DNA of 64,000 nucleotides from Serinicoccus sediminis (GCF_004153545.1 NZ_SDVA01000001.1:478603-542602), one strand, 5' to 3'; shown: positions 28,540-37,091, counted from the stretch's first letter. Notes: generated by a model not told the origin, from the letters alone. Translations and numbers: made by a program.

Positions 28540-28962
28540 TCAGCGCTGCGGGCGCTCGCCGTGCTCGGCGACCCACGTCGCGAGGTAGTCCTGGAACCGC
28601 CCCATCGACTCCTCGTCCTCGATCCCGAGGCTGCGCTTGGGCTGACCGTAGCCGAAGCTGGTGCGGAAGGCCCCGTCGGCGTCGACTTCCAGGTCCAGCA
28701 CCGTCCACCGGTCACCGTCGGCCGCCATCGCCTCGTGCAGCTCGACCACCAGGTCGTAGAGCCGCTCGTCGAAGTCGAACTGGCCGACCCCCCACCGATC
28801 CTGCAGGTCCACGACGCCGAGCGTCACGTAGTTGAGGTTCACCCGACCGTCGACCCGGGTCGCCTCCCAGTTGCCGACGAGCCGAACCCACCCGGCGGGC
28901 GCGATCTCGACGAAGCGCTGCGCGACCGCGCGGACCGCCTGCTGCTGCTCGCTGGGCTCCAC
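28540..28962 (-). CDS. Second putative DUF600-like immunity protein
   Basis: 140 residues, acidic. AQRFVEIAPAGWVRLVGNWE (about 11-30), YDLVVELHEAMAADGDRWTV and DADGAFRTSFGYGQP followed by a basic-aromatic segment match the general pattern of YezG/DUF600 immunity proteins. GTG at 28962 is chosen for the AGGGGAG 7 nt upstream; GTG at 28977 is the alternative. It heads the toxin operon, so putative immunity genes stand at both ends. It could neutralise the present toxin, or be an orphan kept after an earlier toxin tip was replaced. Confidence 0.62.
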   Translation of the reverse strand: MEPSEQQQAVRAVAQRFVEIAPAGWVRLVGNWEATRVDGRVNLNYVTLGVVDLQDRWGVGQFDFDERLYDLVVELHEAMAADGDRWTVLDLEVDADGAFRTSFGYGQPKRSLGIEDEESMGRFQDYLATWVAEHGERPQR

Positions 28963-29080
28963 GACCGCTCCCCTCACGTCGACTGGTCGTGGGCCCACCC
29001 TACCCACCCCCGCCACCCGACCCCGCCCCACGCGGTACCGTCGCCGCACACCTGCGACGACGCATACCGGGAGGTCCAGC

Positions 29081-30367
29081 ATGGATGTGCTCTGGGGCAT
29101 CGGCGGCATGGCAGCCCTCATCGGGCTGGCCCTGCTGCTCTCGACGAACCGACGGGCGGTGCGCTGGCGCACCGTGCTCGCGGCGCTGACCATCCAGGTC
29201 GTCTTCGGCGTCCTCGTCCTCTACTGGTCGTGGGGGCAGCGCGCGCTGGAGCAGGTGTCGCTGGGCGTCCAGGCGATCATCAACTCCGCCAACGCCGGCA
29301 TCGAGTTCCTCTTCGGGCCGGTGCTGCCGCAGGGCGAGGACGCCGGCTCGGTCTTCGCCTTCCAGGTGCTGCCGGTCATCATCTTCTTCGCCTCGCTGAC
29401 CGCGGTGCTCTACCACTTCAAGATCCTGCAGTTCGTCGTCGAACGCCTCGGCTCGGCGCTCGGCTGGGCGCTCGGCACCCGCAAGGCGGAGTCGGTCAAC
29501 GCCGCGGCCAACATCTTCGTCGGGCAGACCGAGGCGCCGCTGGTCATCCGCCCCTACCTGCGCGGTCTCACGACGTCCGGGCTCTTCGCGGTCATGGTGG
29601 GCGGCCTGTCGACGGTGGCCGGCTCGGTGCTCGTCGGCTACTCGCTGCTCGGCGCGCCGCTGGAATACCTCATCGCCGCCTCGTTCATGGCGGCACCCGG
29701 CGCGCTGCTCATGGCCAAGCTCGTGCTGCCGGAGGAGGTCGACGACGTGCCTCCGGAGGAGGAGGGCGAGGCGGCCGGCGCGGACGAGCCGGGCGACGAG
29801 GGCGCGACGCGGGGCGGTGACGAGGACGACGACGAGCTCGAGGGTATGGAGTACCGCAACGTCATCGACGCCGCCGCCTCGGGCGCCGCGGACGGCCTCA
29901 AGCTCGCGCTCAACATCGGTGCCATGCTGCTGGCGTTCATCTCCCTCATCGCGTTGGTCAACCTGCTCATCGGCACGGTCGGCGGGTGGTTCGGGCAGCC
30001 CGACATCACCTTCGAGCAGATCCTCGGCTACGTCTTCGCGCCGCTGATGACCGTCATCGGGGTGCCGTGGGGCGAGGCGACCAGCGCCGGCAGCTTCGTC
30101 GGGCAGAAGGTCGTCGTCAACGAGTTCGTGGCCTTCTCCAACTTCGCGCCGGTCATCGACGAGTTCAGCCCGAAGACCGCCGCGATCGTCACCTTCGCCC
30201 TCACCGGGTTCGCCAACCTCGGCTCGCTCGGCATCCTGCTCGGCGGCCTGGGCGGCCTCATCAAGGACCGTCGTCGGGAGATCGCCCAGCTGGGCATCCG
30301 CGCCATCCTCGCGGCCACGCTGGCCAACCTCATGAGCGCCGCCATCGCCGGCATCCTCATCGGCTAG
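29081..30367 (+). CDS. NupC-type concentrative nucleoside transporter
   Basis: 428-residue CNT-family membrane protein. QVLPVIIFFASLTAVLYHF (about 105), NIFVGQTEAPLVIRPYL (about 147), FMAAPGALLMAKL, and the C-terminal NEFVAFSNFAP and LTGFANLGSLGILLGGL are the substrate- and Na+-site motifs. A strongly acidic loop of about 45 residues (around 215-262) interrupts the middle. ATG 29081 has GGGAGG upstream; TACCGT at about 29036-29041 is a possible -10. Imports nucleosides with a cation gradient. Monocistronic or co-transcribed with mraY downstream. Confidence 0.93.
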   Translation: MDVLWGIGGMAALIGLALLLSTNRRAVRWRTVLAALTIQVVFGVLVLYWSWGQRALEQVSLGVQAIINSANAGIEFLFGPVLPQGEDAGSVFAFQVLPVIIFFASLTAVLYHFKILQFVVERLGSALGWALGTRKAESVNAAANIFVGQTEAPLVIRPYLRGLTTSGLFAVMVGGLSTVAGSVLVGYSLLGAPLEYLIAASFMAAPGALLMAKLVLPEEVDDVPPEEEGEAAGADEPGDEGATRGGDEDDDELEGMEYRNVIDAAASGAADGLKLALNIGAMLLAFISLIALVNLLIGTVGGWFGQPDITFEQILGYVFAPLMTVIGVPWGEATSAGSFVGQKVVVNEFVAFSNFAPVIDEFSPKTAAIVTFALTGFANLGSLGILLGGLGGLIKDRRREIAQLGIRAILAATLANLMSAAIAGILIG

Positions 30368-30375
30368 CGGCGGGC

Positions 30376-30458
30376 GGCGCCCGCGCGCCCGGTCCGGGTG
30401 GTGCGCGGGCCGGCGGCGCACCCGCGCGCTGCCCGTCCGGGTGGTGCGCGGCCGTCTA
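30376..30458. repeat. Two 43-bp-spaced direct repeats between nupC and mraY genes
   Basis: GTCCGGGTGGTGCGCGG occurs at 30392-30408 and again at 30435-30451, each preceded by a CCCGCGCGC-type stretch. They lie just upstream of TACAGT (30457-30462), a plausible -10 for the mraY gene, so may be regulatory or simply a local duplication. Confidence 0.5.
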
Positions 30459-30522
30459 CAGTGGTCCGGCTGGGTCGCCCACGGCCCGACCGGGCCGGCG
30501 CGAGCGGGCAGGAAGGGACTCG

Positions 30523-31635
30523 ATGGTCAACGTCATGCTCGCCGGCGGGCTCGCGATGCTGCTCGCGCTGCTGTGCACGCCGCTGTTCATCCGCTTCCTC
30601 GTCCGCCGCCGCTACGGCCAGTTCATCCGCGACGACCTGACCCACCACCACGTCAAGCGCGGCAAGCCCACGATGGGCGGCGCGGTCATCATCGGGGCGG
30701 CCCTGCTCGGCTACTTCGGGTCCCACGGTGGCGTCCTGCTGCTCGACGTCACCGGGCTGCTGGACGTCAGCGCCACGCCCGTCTCGGTCAACGCCCTGCT
30801 CGTGCTCTTCCTGCTCACCGGCCTCGGCGTCATCGGCTTCTTCGACGACTACACCAAGATCCGCAAGGAGCGCAGCCTCGGCCTCACCTCGGGGCAGAAG
30901 CTGGTCGGCCAGACCCTCGTGACGGTCGTCTTCGCGCTGGCGGCGCTGCTCGTCGAGGACGAGGAGGGCCGGTCCCCGGCCTCGACCGCCATCTCCTTCG
31001 TCCGGGACACCCCGCTCGACCTGGCCTTCGCCGGCCCGGTGGTCGGGCTGCTCCTCTTCCTGCTGTGGTCCAACCTGCTCATCACCGGCGCGTCCAACGG
31101 GGTGAACATCACCGACGGCCTCGACGGCCTCGCCACCGGCGCCTCGACCATGGTCTTCGGCGCCTACGTCGTCATCGCCATGTGGCAGCACAACCAGAGC
31201 TGCGGCATCGCCCCGGGGGCCAACTGCTACTCCATCGGCAACGCGCTCGACCTGGCCGTGGTCGCCGCCGCGATCTCGGGGGCCTGCGCCGGATTCCTGT
31301 GGTGGAACGCCTCCCCCGCCGCCATCATCATGGGCGACACCGGCTCGCTCTCGCTCGGCGCCGCCCTGGCCGGCCTGGCGATCCTCACCCACACCCAGCT
31401 GCTCCTGGTGGTCCTCGGCGGGCTCTTCGTCGTCATCACGGCCTCGGTCATCATCCAGGTCATCAGCTTCAAGCTGACCGGGCGCCGGGTCTTCCGGATG
31501 GCGCCGCTGCACCACCACTTCGAGCTGCTGGGCTGGGCCGAGATCACCATCGTCATCCGCTTCTGGATCATCGCCGGCATCTGCGTCGCCGCCGGGCTGG
31601 GGCTGTTCTACGCCGAGTGGGTCGTCACCCTCTGA
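30523..31635 (+). CDS. mraY: Phospho-N-acetylmuramoyl-pentapeptide transferase (MraY), outside the dcw cluster
   Basis: 370-residue ten-helix enzyme transferring phospho-MurNAc-pentapeptide to undecaprenyl phosphate (lipid I). All family signatures are present: HHVKRGKPTMGG (about 44), GFFDDYTKIRK (about 106-116), NGVNITDGLDGLATG (about 193-207), MGDTGSLSLG and MAPLHHHFELLGWAE (about 326). ATG 30523 follows GGAAGGGA. mraY normally sits among mur/fts genes; here it stands alone between a nucleoside transporter and a quinone oxidoreductase. It is either a second copy or the sole relocated gene. Catalytic residues look intact. Confidence 0.93.
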   Translation: MVNVMLAGGLAMLLALLCTPLFIRFLVRRRYGQFIRDDLTHHHVKRGKPTMGGAVIIGAALLGYFGSHGGVLLLDVTGLLDVSATPVSVNALLVLFLLTGLGVIGFFDDYTKIRKERSLGLTSGQKLVGQTLVTVVFALAALLVEDEEGRSPASTAISFVRDTPLDLAFAGPVVGLLLFLLWSNLLITGASNGVNITDGLDGLATGASTMVFGAYVVIAMWQHNQSCGIAPGANCYSIGNALDLAVVAAAISGACAGFLWWNASPAAIIMGDTGSLSLGAALAGLAILTHTQLLLVVLGGLFVVITASVIIQVISFKLTGRRVFRMAPLHHHFELLGWAEITIVIRFWIIAGICVAAGLGLFYAEWVVTL

Positions 31636-31676
31636 GGTGCCGCGCGGCCCGCCCCCCGGCGCTGCGCACCGCCCGT

Positions 31677-31682
31677 TACGTT
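31677..31682 (+). promoter_or_regulatory. -10 element TACGTT of the quinone oxidoreductase gene
   Basis: TACGTT, a 6-nt spacer, then ATG at 31689; predicted leaderless start. Confidence 0.5.
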
Positions 31683-31688
31683 GGGCAC

Positions 31689-32675
31689 ATGCGAGCGATC
31701 ACCATCCCCGAGCCCGGTGCGGCCGACGCCCTGGTCCCCGCCGACGTGCCCACCCCGACGGCCGGCGAGGGCGAGGTGCTCGTCGACGTCGTCGCCGCGG
31801 GCGTCAACCGTGCGGACGTCATGCAGCGCAAGGGCGCCTACCCGCCCCCGTCCGGCGCCTCCGAGCTGCCCGGCCTGGAGGTCAGCGGCCGGATCAGCGC
31901 GCTGGGTGAGGGCACCGAGGACGCGGGGTGGTCGGTCGGCGACGAGGTGTGCGCCCTGCTCGCCGGCGGCGGGTATGCCGAGACCGTCGCCGTCCCCGTG
32001 GGTCAGCTGCTGCCCGTGCCTGACGGCATACCGCTCGAGGACGCCGCCGCGCTGCCCGAGGTGGCGTGCACGGTCTGGAGCAACCTGGTCATGGAGGCGG
32101 GGCTCGCCGAGGGCGAGACCGTGCTGCTGCACGGCGGCTCCAGCGGCATCGGCACCATGGCGATCCAGGTGGCGAAGGCCCTCGGCGCCCGCGTGGCGGT
32201 CACCGCCGGGTCGGCGGACAAGCTGGCGGCCTGCCGCGAGCTGGGGGCCGACATCCTGGTCAACTACCGCGAGCAGGACTTCGTCGAGGAGGTCGAGGAG
32301 GCCACCGACGGCCGGGGCGCCGACGTCATCCTCGACGTGGTGGGGGCGAAGTATCTCCCCGACAACGTCCGCGCCCTCGCCCGGGACGGCCGGCTCGTCG
32401 TCATCGGCCTGCTCGGCGGACGCACCGGGGAGCTCGACCTCGGGGCGCTGCTCGCCAAGCGCGGCCGGGTCCAGGCGACCTCGCTGCGCTCCCGGTCGCT
32501 CGAGGGCAAGGCGGCGATCGTCGCGGCCGTCCGCGAGCACGTGTGGCCCTGGGTCGCCGAAGGCCGGGTGCGCCCGCTGATCCAGTCGCGCCACCCGCTG
32601 GAGGAGGCCGCCGCCGCGCACCGCGAGATGGAGGCCAGCCAGCACATCGGCAAGATCCTGCTCACCGTCGGCTGA
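31689..32675 (+). CDS. NAD(P)H-quinone oxidoreductase, zeta-crystallin type
   Basis: 328-residue MDR-superfamily enzyme without structural zinc. AAGVNRADVMQRKGAYPPP (about 37-55), GGYAETVAVP, EVACTVWSNL and LLHGGSSGIGTMAIQVAKALG (about 142, dinucleotide-binding) match PIG3/QOR-like enzymes. Closes with ASQHIGKILLTV, the usual family ending. Probably reduces quinones or enones with NADPH. Ends before a six-unit tandem repeat. Confidence 0.92.
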   Translation: MRAITIPEPGAADALVPADVPTPTAGEGEVLVDVVAAGVNRADVMQRKGAYPPPSGASELPGLEVSGRISALGEGTEDAGWSVGDEVCALLAGGGYAETVAVPVGQLLPVPDGIPLEDAAALPEVACTVWSNLVMEAGLAEGETVLLHGGSSGIGTMAIQVAKALGARVAVTAGSADKLAACRELGADILVNYREQDFVEEVEEATDGRGADVILDVVGAKYLPDNVRALARDGRLVVIGLLGGRTGELDLGALLAKRGRVQATSLRSRSLEGKAAIVAAVREHVWPWVAEGRVRPLIQSRHPLEEAAAAHREMEASQHIGKILLTVG

Positions 32676-32715
32676 GCCGGGCACCATCGAGCGGGCCGGG
32701 CATACCGGGCCCTGA

Positions 32716-32829
32716 CCTGCCCACGGGTCTGCAGGCTGTCCACGGACGTGCCACCTGTGCACGGGTATGCAGCCTGTGCACGGAATCGGAACCTGTGCAC
32801 GGTGGCCGTTCCTGCCCACCGTTCAGGGC
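32716..32829. repeat. Six tandem units of exactly 19 bp
   Basis: Units start at 32716, 32735, 32754, 32773, 32792 and 32811. The best units read CCTGTGCACGGGTATGCAG; outer units carry CCTGCCCAC or CTGTCCACGG variants. The period is exact, and the first ~9 bases are more conserved than the rest. The array fills most of the gap between convergent genes (quinone oxidoreductase + and NUDIX -), so it is not a promoter array. Spacer-free, hence not CRISPR. Confidence 0.8.
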
Positions 32830-32856
32830 GAGCGTGACCGCCCGCCGTCGCCAGGC

Positions 32857-33369
32857 CTACTGCGGCCCGTCGAGCAGCCGGCCCGGTCGGGCCGGCTCAC
32901 CCGCCCGGTCCAGGGCGGCCAGGATGCCCCGGGTGTCCCGGTCGGCCGCCCCCAGCTCGCCCCGGCGGGTCCACCGGGCCTTGCGGGCCTCGGTCGCGAG
33001 CTCGAGGTCGGGGCGCTCCTCCAGGACGACCCGGAAGACCACGTCGACCCCTTGCTCCAGGGCGTCGACGCGCACGGTCACCGGGTCGCCGGGGTCGATG
33101 TCGAGCCCGACCTCCTCGGCCACCTCGCGCCGCACCGCGTCGGCGGGCTCCTCACCCCTGCCGAGCAGCCCGCCGGGCAGGCTCCACCCCCGCCGGTGCG
33201 GCTGCCACAGCACGAGCAGCTCGTCGCCGTGCTGGATGACGCACACCGCGCCGACGGTGAAGCTGGGCGCCACGGTCCGCACGACGAGGCGCTTGAGCGG
33301 CCCGGGCGTGACGCGGAAGCCGACGAGCGCGGCCGTGCCCGCCTTCCGGCGCAGGGTGGAGAGGTCCAT
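32857..33369 (-). CDS. NUDIX hydrolase
   Basis: 170 residues with a full NUDIX box GX5EX7REUXEEXGU: GGLLGRGEEPADAVRREVAE then EVGLD (about 68-92). The surrounding VGAVCVIQHGDELLVLWQPHRRGW strand pattern (about 38-61; split as VGAVCVIQH and LLVLWQPHRRGW) fits the fold. Probably hydrolyses a nucleoside-diphosphate derivative; substrate unknown. ATG at 33369 has no obvious ribosome-binding site. A hairpin repeat lies upstream, between it and the FAD dehydrogenase gene. Confidence 0.88.
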   Translation of the reverse strand: MDLSTLRRKAGTAALVGFRVTPGPLKRLVVRTVAPSFTVGAVCVIQHGDELLVLWQPHRRGWSLPGGLLGRGEEPADAVRREVAEEVGLDIDPGDPVTVRVDALEQGVDVVFRVVLEERPDLELATEARKARWTRRGELGAADRDTRGILAALDRAGEPARPGRLLDGPQ

Positions 33370-33401
33370 CCGGCCAGCCAACCACACCGGCCCCGACCCG
33401 C

Positions 33402-33455
33402 CGTTCTGGACAGAGGTTTCTGGGGAGCGGGGCCCAGCATCCTCTGTCCAGAACG
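33402..33455. repeat. Dispersed hairpin repeat, copy 1
   Basis: A 15-bp perfect inverted repeat, CGTTCTGGACAGAGG and CCTCTGTCCAGAACG, encloses 24 nt that contain an inner CTGGG/CCCAG stem. The left part TGGACAGAGGTTTCTGGGG is repeated exactly in the hairpin at 48337-48392. It lies after the FAD dehydrogenase stop (33513, - strand) and can serve as its terminator. Confidence 0.75.
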
Positions 33456-33512
33456 CGCCCGCCCCAGTGGACCCCGGGGGGCTCGGTCCTGGACGCACCC
33501 GCGACGAGCAGG

Positions 33513-35231
33513 TCAGCGGGTCGCGTCGGCAGCGGCCCGCCCGGCAGCCCGCCCGGTGAAGAGGCACCCGCCGAGGAAGGTCCCCTCCAACGACCGGTAG
33601 CCGTGCACCCCACCGCCGCCGAACCCCGCGACCTCGCCCGCGGCATACAGGCCCGGCACCGGGGCGCCGTCCGCGTCGAGCACCCGGGAGGCCAGGTCGG
33701 TCTGCACCCCGCCCAGGGTCTTGCGCGTCAGCACCCGCAGCCGGACGGCCACGAGCGGGCCGTGCCTCGGGTCGAGGAAGCGGTGCGGCGCCGCCGTGCG
33801 GATGAGCCGGTCGCCCAGGGAGCGGCGGGCGGCGCGCACCAGCGCGGTCTGGACGTCCTTGCCGTAGCCGTTGGCCAGCTCCCGGTCCCGCGCCTCGACC
33901 AGCGAGCGCAGCCGCGCCGCGTCCACCAGGTCGCTGCCGGTCAACGCGTTCATCCGTGCGACGAGCTCCTCGACGGTGTCCGCCTCCACGACGTCCGCCC
34001 CGTGGTCCACGAACGCCTGGACCGGCGCGGGGACGTCGGTCGTCACCCTGCCCAGCACCTGCCGCACCGAGCGCCCGGTGAGGTCCGGGTTCTGCTCCGA
34101 GCCGGACAGCGCGTACTCCTTGCCCAGCACGGTCCGGCTGGCCACGAACCAGCTGTGGTCGTGCTCGGGCAGGCTGCGCCGCAGGTGCGCCAGGGTGCCG
34201 AGGGTGTCGAACCCCGGCAGGTATGGCGCGGGGAGCCGCCGACCCGTCGCGTCCAGCCAGAGGCTGCTGGGACCGGGCAGGATGCGGATGCCGTGCCCCG
34301 GCCACACCGGTGAGTGGTTGGCGATGCCCTCGACGTAGTGCCACATCCGGTCGCGGTTGACCAGCCGCGCCCCGGCCGCCTCCAGCGGGTCGAGCATGGA
34401 GCCGTCGACGTGGGCCGGCACCCCGGTGACGACCTCCCGCGGCGGCGGGCCGAGCCGCTCGGGCCAGTACCGGCGGATGAGCTCGTGGTTGGCACCGATG
34501 CCGCCGCTGGTGACGACGACCGCCCCCGCCTCGATCTCCGCCTCGCCCACCACCGTGCGGGAGGACGGCATACCCCGGTCGACGGGGTCCTCGGCGAGCA
34601 CCTCGCAGCGCACCCCGGCGATCTCTCCGTCGGTGGTGACCAGCCCGGTGACCCGGTGCCGTCCGCGCAGCTCCACGAGGCCCTCGGCCACCCCGTCGCG
34701 GACCACCCGCTCGAACGGCTCGACGAGGCCGGGCCCGGTGCCCCAGGTGAGGTGGAAGCGCGGCACCGAGTTGCCGTGGCCGTCGGCCGTGCCGTCGCCG
34801 CGCTCGGCCCACCCCACGACGGGGAAGAGGCGCACCCCGCGCTCGCGCAACCAAGCCCGTTTCTCCCCGGCCGCCCACTCGACGTAGGCCCGCGCCCACC
34901 GGCGGCCCCAGTCGTCCTCGCCAGGTGGGTGCCCGTCGCCGGACGCGGGCTCGTCGCCCGGACGGCCCCCGTCGCCGAGCCGGTCCCAACCGGCACTGCC
35001 GCACCAGTCCTGCCACGCCAGGTCGAGGGAGTCACGGATCCGCAGCCGCCGCTGCTCGGGGCTGTCGACGAGGAACAGACCCCCGAAGCTCCACCAGGCC
35101 TGACCGCCCAGGTGCTCGGGCGGCTCCTGGTCGACCAGGGCGACGCGCCGTCCGGCGGCCACCAGCTCGGCGGTCGCGACGAGCCCGGCCAGGCCCGCAC
35201 CCACGACGACGACGTCCACGCGCTCGGTCAT
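33513..35231 (-). CDS. FAD-binding dehydrogenase (KstD/fumarate reductase-like)
   Basis: 572-residue flavoprotein. The N-terminal VVVVGAGLAGLVATAELVAAG (residues 7-27, seen as GAGLAG) is the FAD ADP-binding motif; VVVTSGGIGANHELIRRYWP (about 235), WLDATGRRLPAPYLPGFDTL (about 325) and the C-terminal GLYAAGEVAGFGGGGVHGY (about 528-546) are characteristic. The family includes 3-ketosteroid delta1-dehydrogenases, but the subgroup with an AWWSFGG segment (about 45) is uncharacterised. TAACGT at 35240-35245 lies 8 nt upstream of the ATG. Divergent from the metallophosphoesterase gene. Confidence 0.88.
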   Translation of the reverse strand: MTERVDVVVVGAGLAGLVATAELVAAGRRVALVDQEPPEHLGGQAWWSFGGLFLVDSPEQRRLRIRDSLDLAWQDWCGSAGWDRLGDGGRPGDEPASGDGHPPGEDDWGRRWARAYVEWAAGEKRAWLRERGVRLFPVVGWAERGDGTADGHGNSVPRFHLTWGTGPGLVEPFERVVRDGVAEGLVELRGRHRVTGLVTTDGEIAGVRCEVLAEDPVDRGMPSSRTVVGEAEIEAGAVVVTSGGIGANHELIRRYWPERLGPPPREVVTGVPAHVDGSMLDPLEAAGARLVNRDRMWHYVEGIANHSPVWPGHGIRILPGPSSLWLDATGRRLPAPYLPGFDTLGTLAHLRRSLPEHDHSWFVASRTVLGKEYALSGSEQNPDLTGRSVRQVLGRVTTDVPAPVQAFVDHGADVVEADTVEELVARMNALTGSDLVDAARLRSLVEARDRELANGYGKDVQTALVRAARRSLGDRLIRTAAPHRFLDPRHGPLVAVRLRVLTRKTLGGVQTDLASRVLDADGAPVPGLYAAGEVAGFGGGGVHGYRSLEGTFLGGCLFTGRAAGRAAADATR

Positions 35232-35239
35232 GCCCGCCG

Positions 35240-35245
35240 ACGTTA
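35240..35245 (-). promoter_or_regulatory. -10 element TAACGT of the FAD dehydrogenase gene
   Basis: TAACGT on the - strand, an 8-nt spacer, then ATG at 35231; leaderless geometry. Confidence 0.45.
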
Positions 35246-35274
35246 CCCCTGGTGCCTCCCCGGGGGCCGGTCGC

Positions 35275-35280
35275 TAGGCT
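35275..35280 (+). promoter_or_regulatory. -10 element TAGGCT of the metallophosphoesterase gene
   Basis: TAGGCT, a 7-nt spacer (CGGGCCG), then GTG at 35288. It fixes the start, since the open frame runs much further upstream inside the antisense of the FAD gene. Confidence 0.55.
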
Positions 35281-35287
35281 CGGGCCG

Positions 35288-37033
35288 GTGGGCATCCGTC
35301 AGCGCACCGCCGCCGTGGTCCCGTGGCTGCGCCGCGTCGCCGTCGTGGCCCTGCTGCTCGTGGTCGCCTACACCGGAGGGGTCGCTGCCACCCAGCTGTG
35401 GCCGGTGCACACGCAGACCCGCTACTTCGCCGCGGACATCTCGATCGAGCCGGGGCTGAGCTCCACCGTCCTGCTCCCGACCGTCGTCGGCGACATGGAG
35501 GTGTCCTTCAACCGCCGGCTGCTGCCCGCGCCCGGCCTGGAGGGGCGCGTGCAGGTGCGCGAGGAGGTCACCGACCTGCTGCGCCGCGGGCAGCTGCGCA
35601 CCGCCGACCTCGAGCCGAGCCCGGAGGAGCTACGGGCCGCCATCGACGACGGCGTCGCCGAGCTGGCGTGGAAGTTCGCCGCCGGCGCGCTGGTCACCAC
35701 CGCCCTCATCATGCTGGCGTATGCCGCAGCCCGACCCACCCACGTGGCCCGCGGCCTCGTCGCCTCGGCCGTGGCGACGGTGCTGGCGATGCTCGTGCCG
35801 GGCACGGCGGCATACCTGACCTATCGCACCGACCGGGTCGCCGAGTTCCGCACCACCAGCCTGCTGTCGCTCGTCGAGCAGAACACCGACATCCTCGCCG
35901 GGCTGGACCGCAAGGCCGACCAGGGCGCGGTCTACGTCACCAACCTGCTGGCGCTGTCCTCGGCGATGCGCGAGGAGTTCAGCCCGGACGCGACGCAGAC
36001 CCAGACCGCCGCGAGGTTCCTGCTGGTCAGCGACATCCACGGGATGAACCAGTACCCCCTCATGCGGGAGATCGTGCGGACCCAGGACATCGACGCCGTC
36101 ATCGACGCGGGCGACCTGCTCAACTTCGGACGCGAGGACGAGGGCGACCTGACCGGCATCTACGAGGGCATCGAGAGCCTGGGCGTGCCGTACATCTACG
36201 TGCGCGGCAACCACGACGGCGCCTTCGCCCGCGACGAGGGCGTCCTGGAGCGGATGGACCAGGTGCCGAACGTGCTCCTCGTCGAGCCGACCGAGGGGGA
36301 GCTGCAGCAGATCAGCGTCAACGGCGTCACGATCACCGGCTTCAACGACAGCCGCTACTTCAACCAGCGCAGCGACGACTACGGCGGGGACCAGGCCGCC
36401 CTCGCCGAACGCTTCCGGGAGGCCACCCGCGGGCTGCCGGAGAGCGACATCGTCCTCACCCACCAGCCCTACGCCGCCGACCGCGTGACCGCCGAGGCCG
36501 TGACGATCAACGGGCACATGCACCTGCCTGACCTCAGCGGCCAGCACCTGCAGGTCGGGTCGTTCACCGGCGGCGGCCTCGTCAACCAGTTCCGGCTTCC
36601 GCCGCTCACCGAGCAGGCGCAGGAGGCGGCCGAGGAGGACCCGGAGACCGCGGGCGAGCTCGAGGGCCACGCCTACAGCTTCGACATCCTCACCTTCGGC
36701 GAGAACTGCGCGATCGCCAGCCTCACCCGCTACAGCTACCGCAACCTCGTGTCCGGTCGGCCGCAGTTCGACGACGTCAGCCTCATCAACGGCCGGAGCA
36801 TCCAGCCGCAGGTGCCGCAGGACCGCTCGTGCTCGCCCGACCAGGGGGTCGAGGTCCAGGCCGTGGAGCAGCTCGTCGACGACGCCGAGGCCGACCCGAC
36901 CCAGGTCGAGGTCACCCCGCCGGACGACGCGGTCGTCACGACCCTGCCGCCGTTGGAGCTGCCGGAGATCGACGACGGGGCGGGCGACGGGGCCGGCGCG
37001 GGCGACCGGTCCGGCGCGACCCAGCAGCCGTGA
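35288..37033 (+). CDS. Membrane-anchored metallophosphoesterase
   Basis: 581 residues. One helix at about 16-35, an external domain (about 40-130), helices at about 136-155 and 162-182, then a calcineurin-like phosphoesterase domain (about 238-440). Metal motifs: LLVSDIHGMN (about 243), VIDAGDLLNFG (about 275), VRGNHDG (about 306), LTHQPY (about 395) and INGHMHLP (about 412). A 100-residue acidic, Pro-rich tail ends the protein. The phosphoesterase probably faces the outside or sits at the membrane; substrate unknown. GTG 35288 is chosen for its TAGGCT -10 at 7 nt. Confidence 0.88.
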   Translation: MGIRQRTAAVVPWLRRVAVVALLLVVAYTGGVAATQLWPVHTQTRYFAADISIEPGLSSTVLLPTVVGDMEVSFNRRLLPAPGLEGRVQVREEVTDLLRRGQLRTADLEPSPEELRAAIDDGVAELAWKFAAGALVTTALIMLAYAAARPTHVARGLVASAVATVLAMLVPGTAAYLTYRTDRVAEFRTTSLLSLVEQNTDILAGLDRKADQGAVYVTNLLALSSAMREEFSPDATQTQTAARFLLVSDIHGMNQYPLMREIVRTQDIDAVIDAGDLLNFGREDEGDLTGIYEGIESLGVPYIYVRGNHDGAFARDEGVLERMDQVPNVLLVEPTEGELQQISVNGVTITGFNDSRYFNQRSDDYGGDQAALAERFREATRGLPESDIVLTHQPYAADRVTAEAVTINGHMHLPDLSGQHLQVGSFTGGGLVNQFRLPPLTEQAQEAAEEDPETAGELEGHAYSFDILTFGENCAIASLTRYSYRNLVSGRPQFDDVSLINGRSIQPQVPQDRSCSPDQGVEVQAVEQLVDDAEADPTQVEVTPPDDAVVTTLPPLELPEIDDGAGDGAGAGDRSGATQQP

Positions 37034-37091
37034 GCCTCGGCACGGCCGGCCGAGACGCTCACCCCGCGGTCCCGGGCGGCGCCGAGGGCGG

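Noticed and set aside
32716..32829. CRISPR array
   Set aside because: The 19-bp units are contiguous, with no unique spacers and no cas genes.
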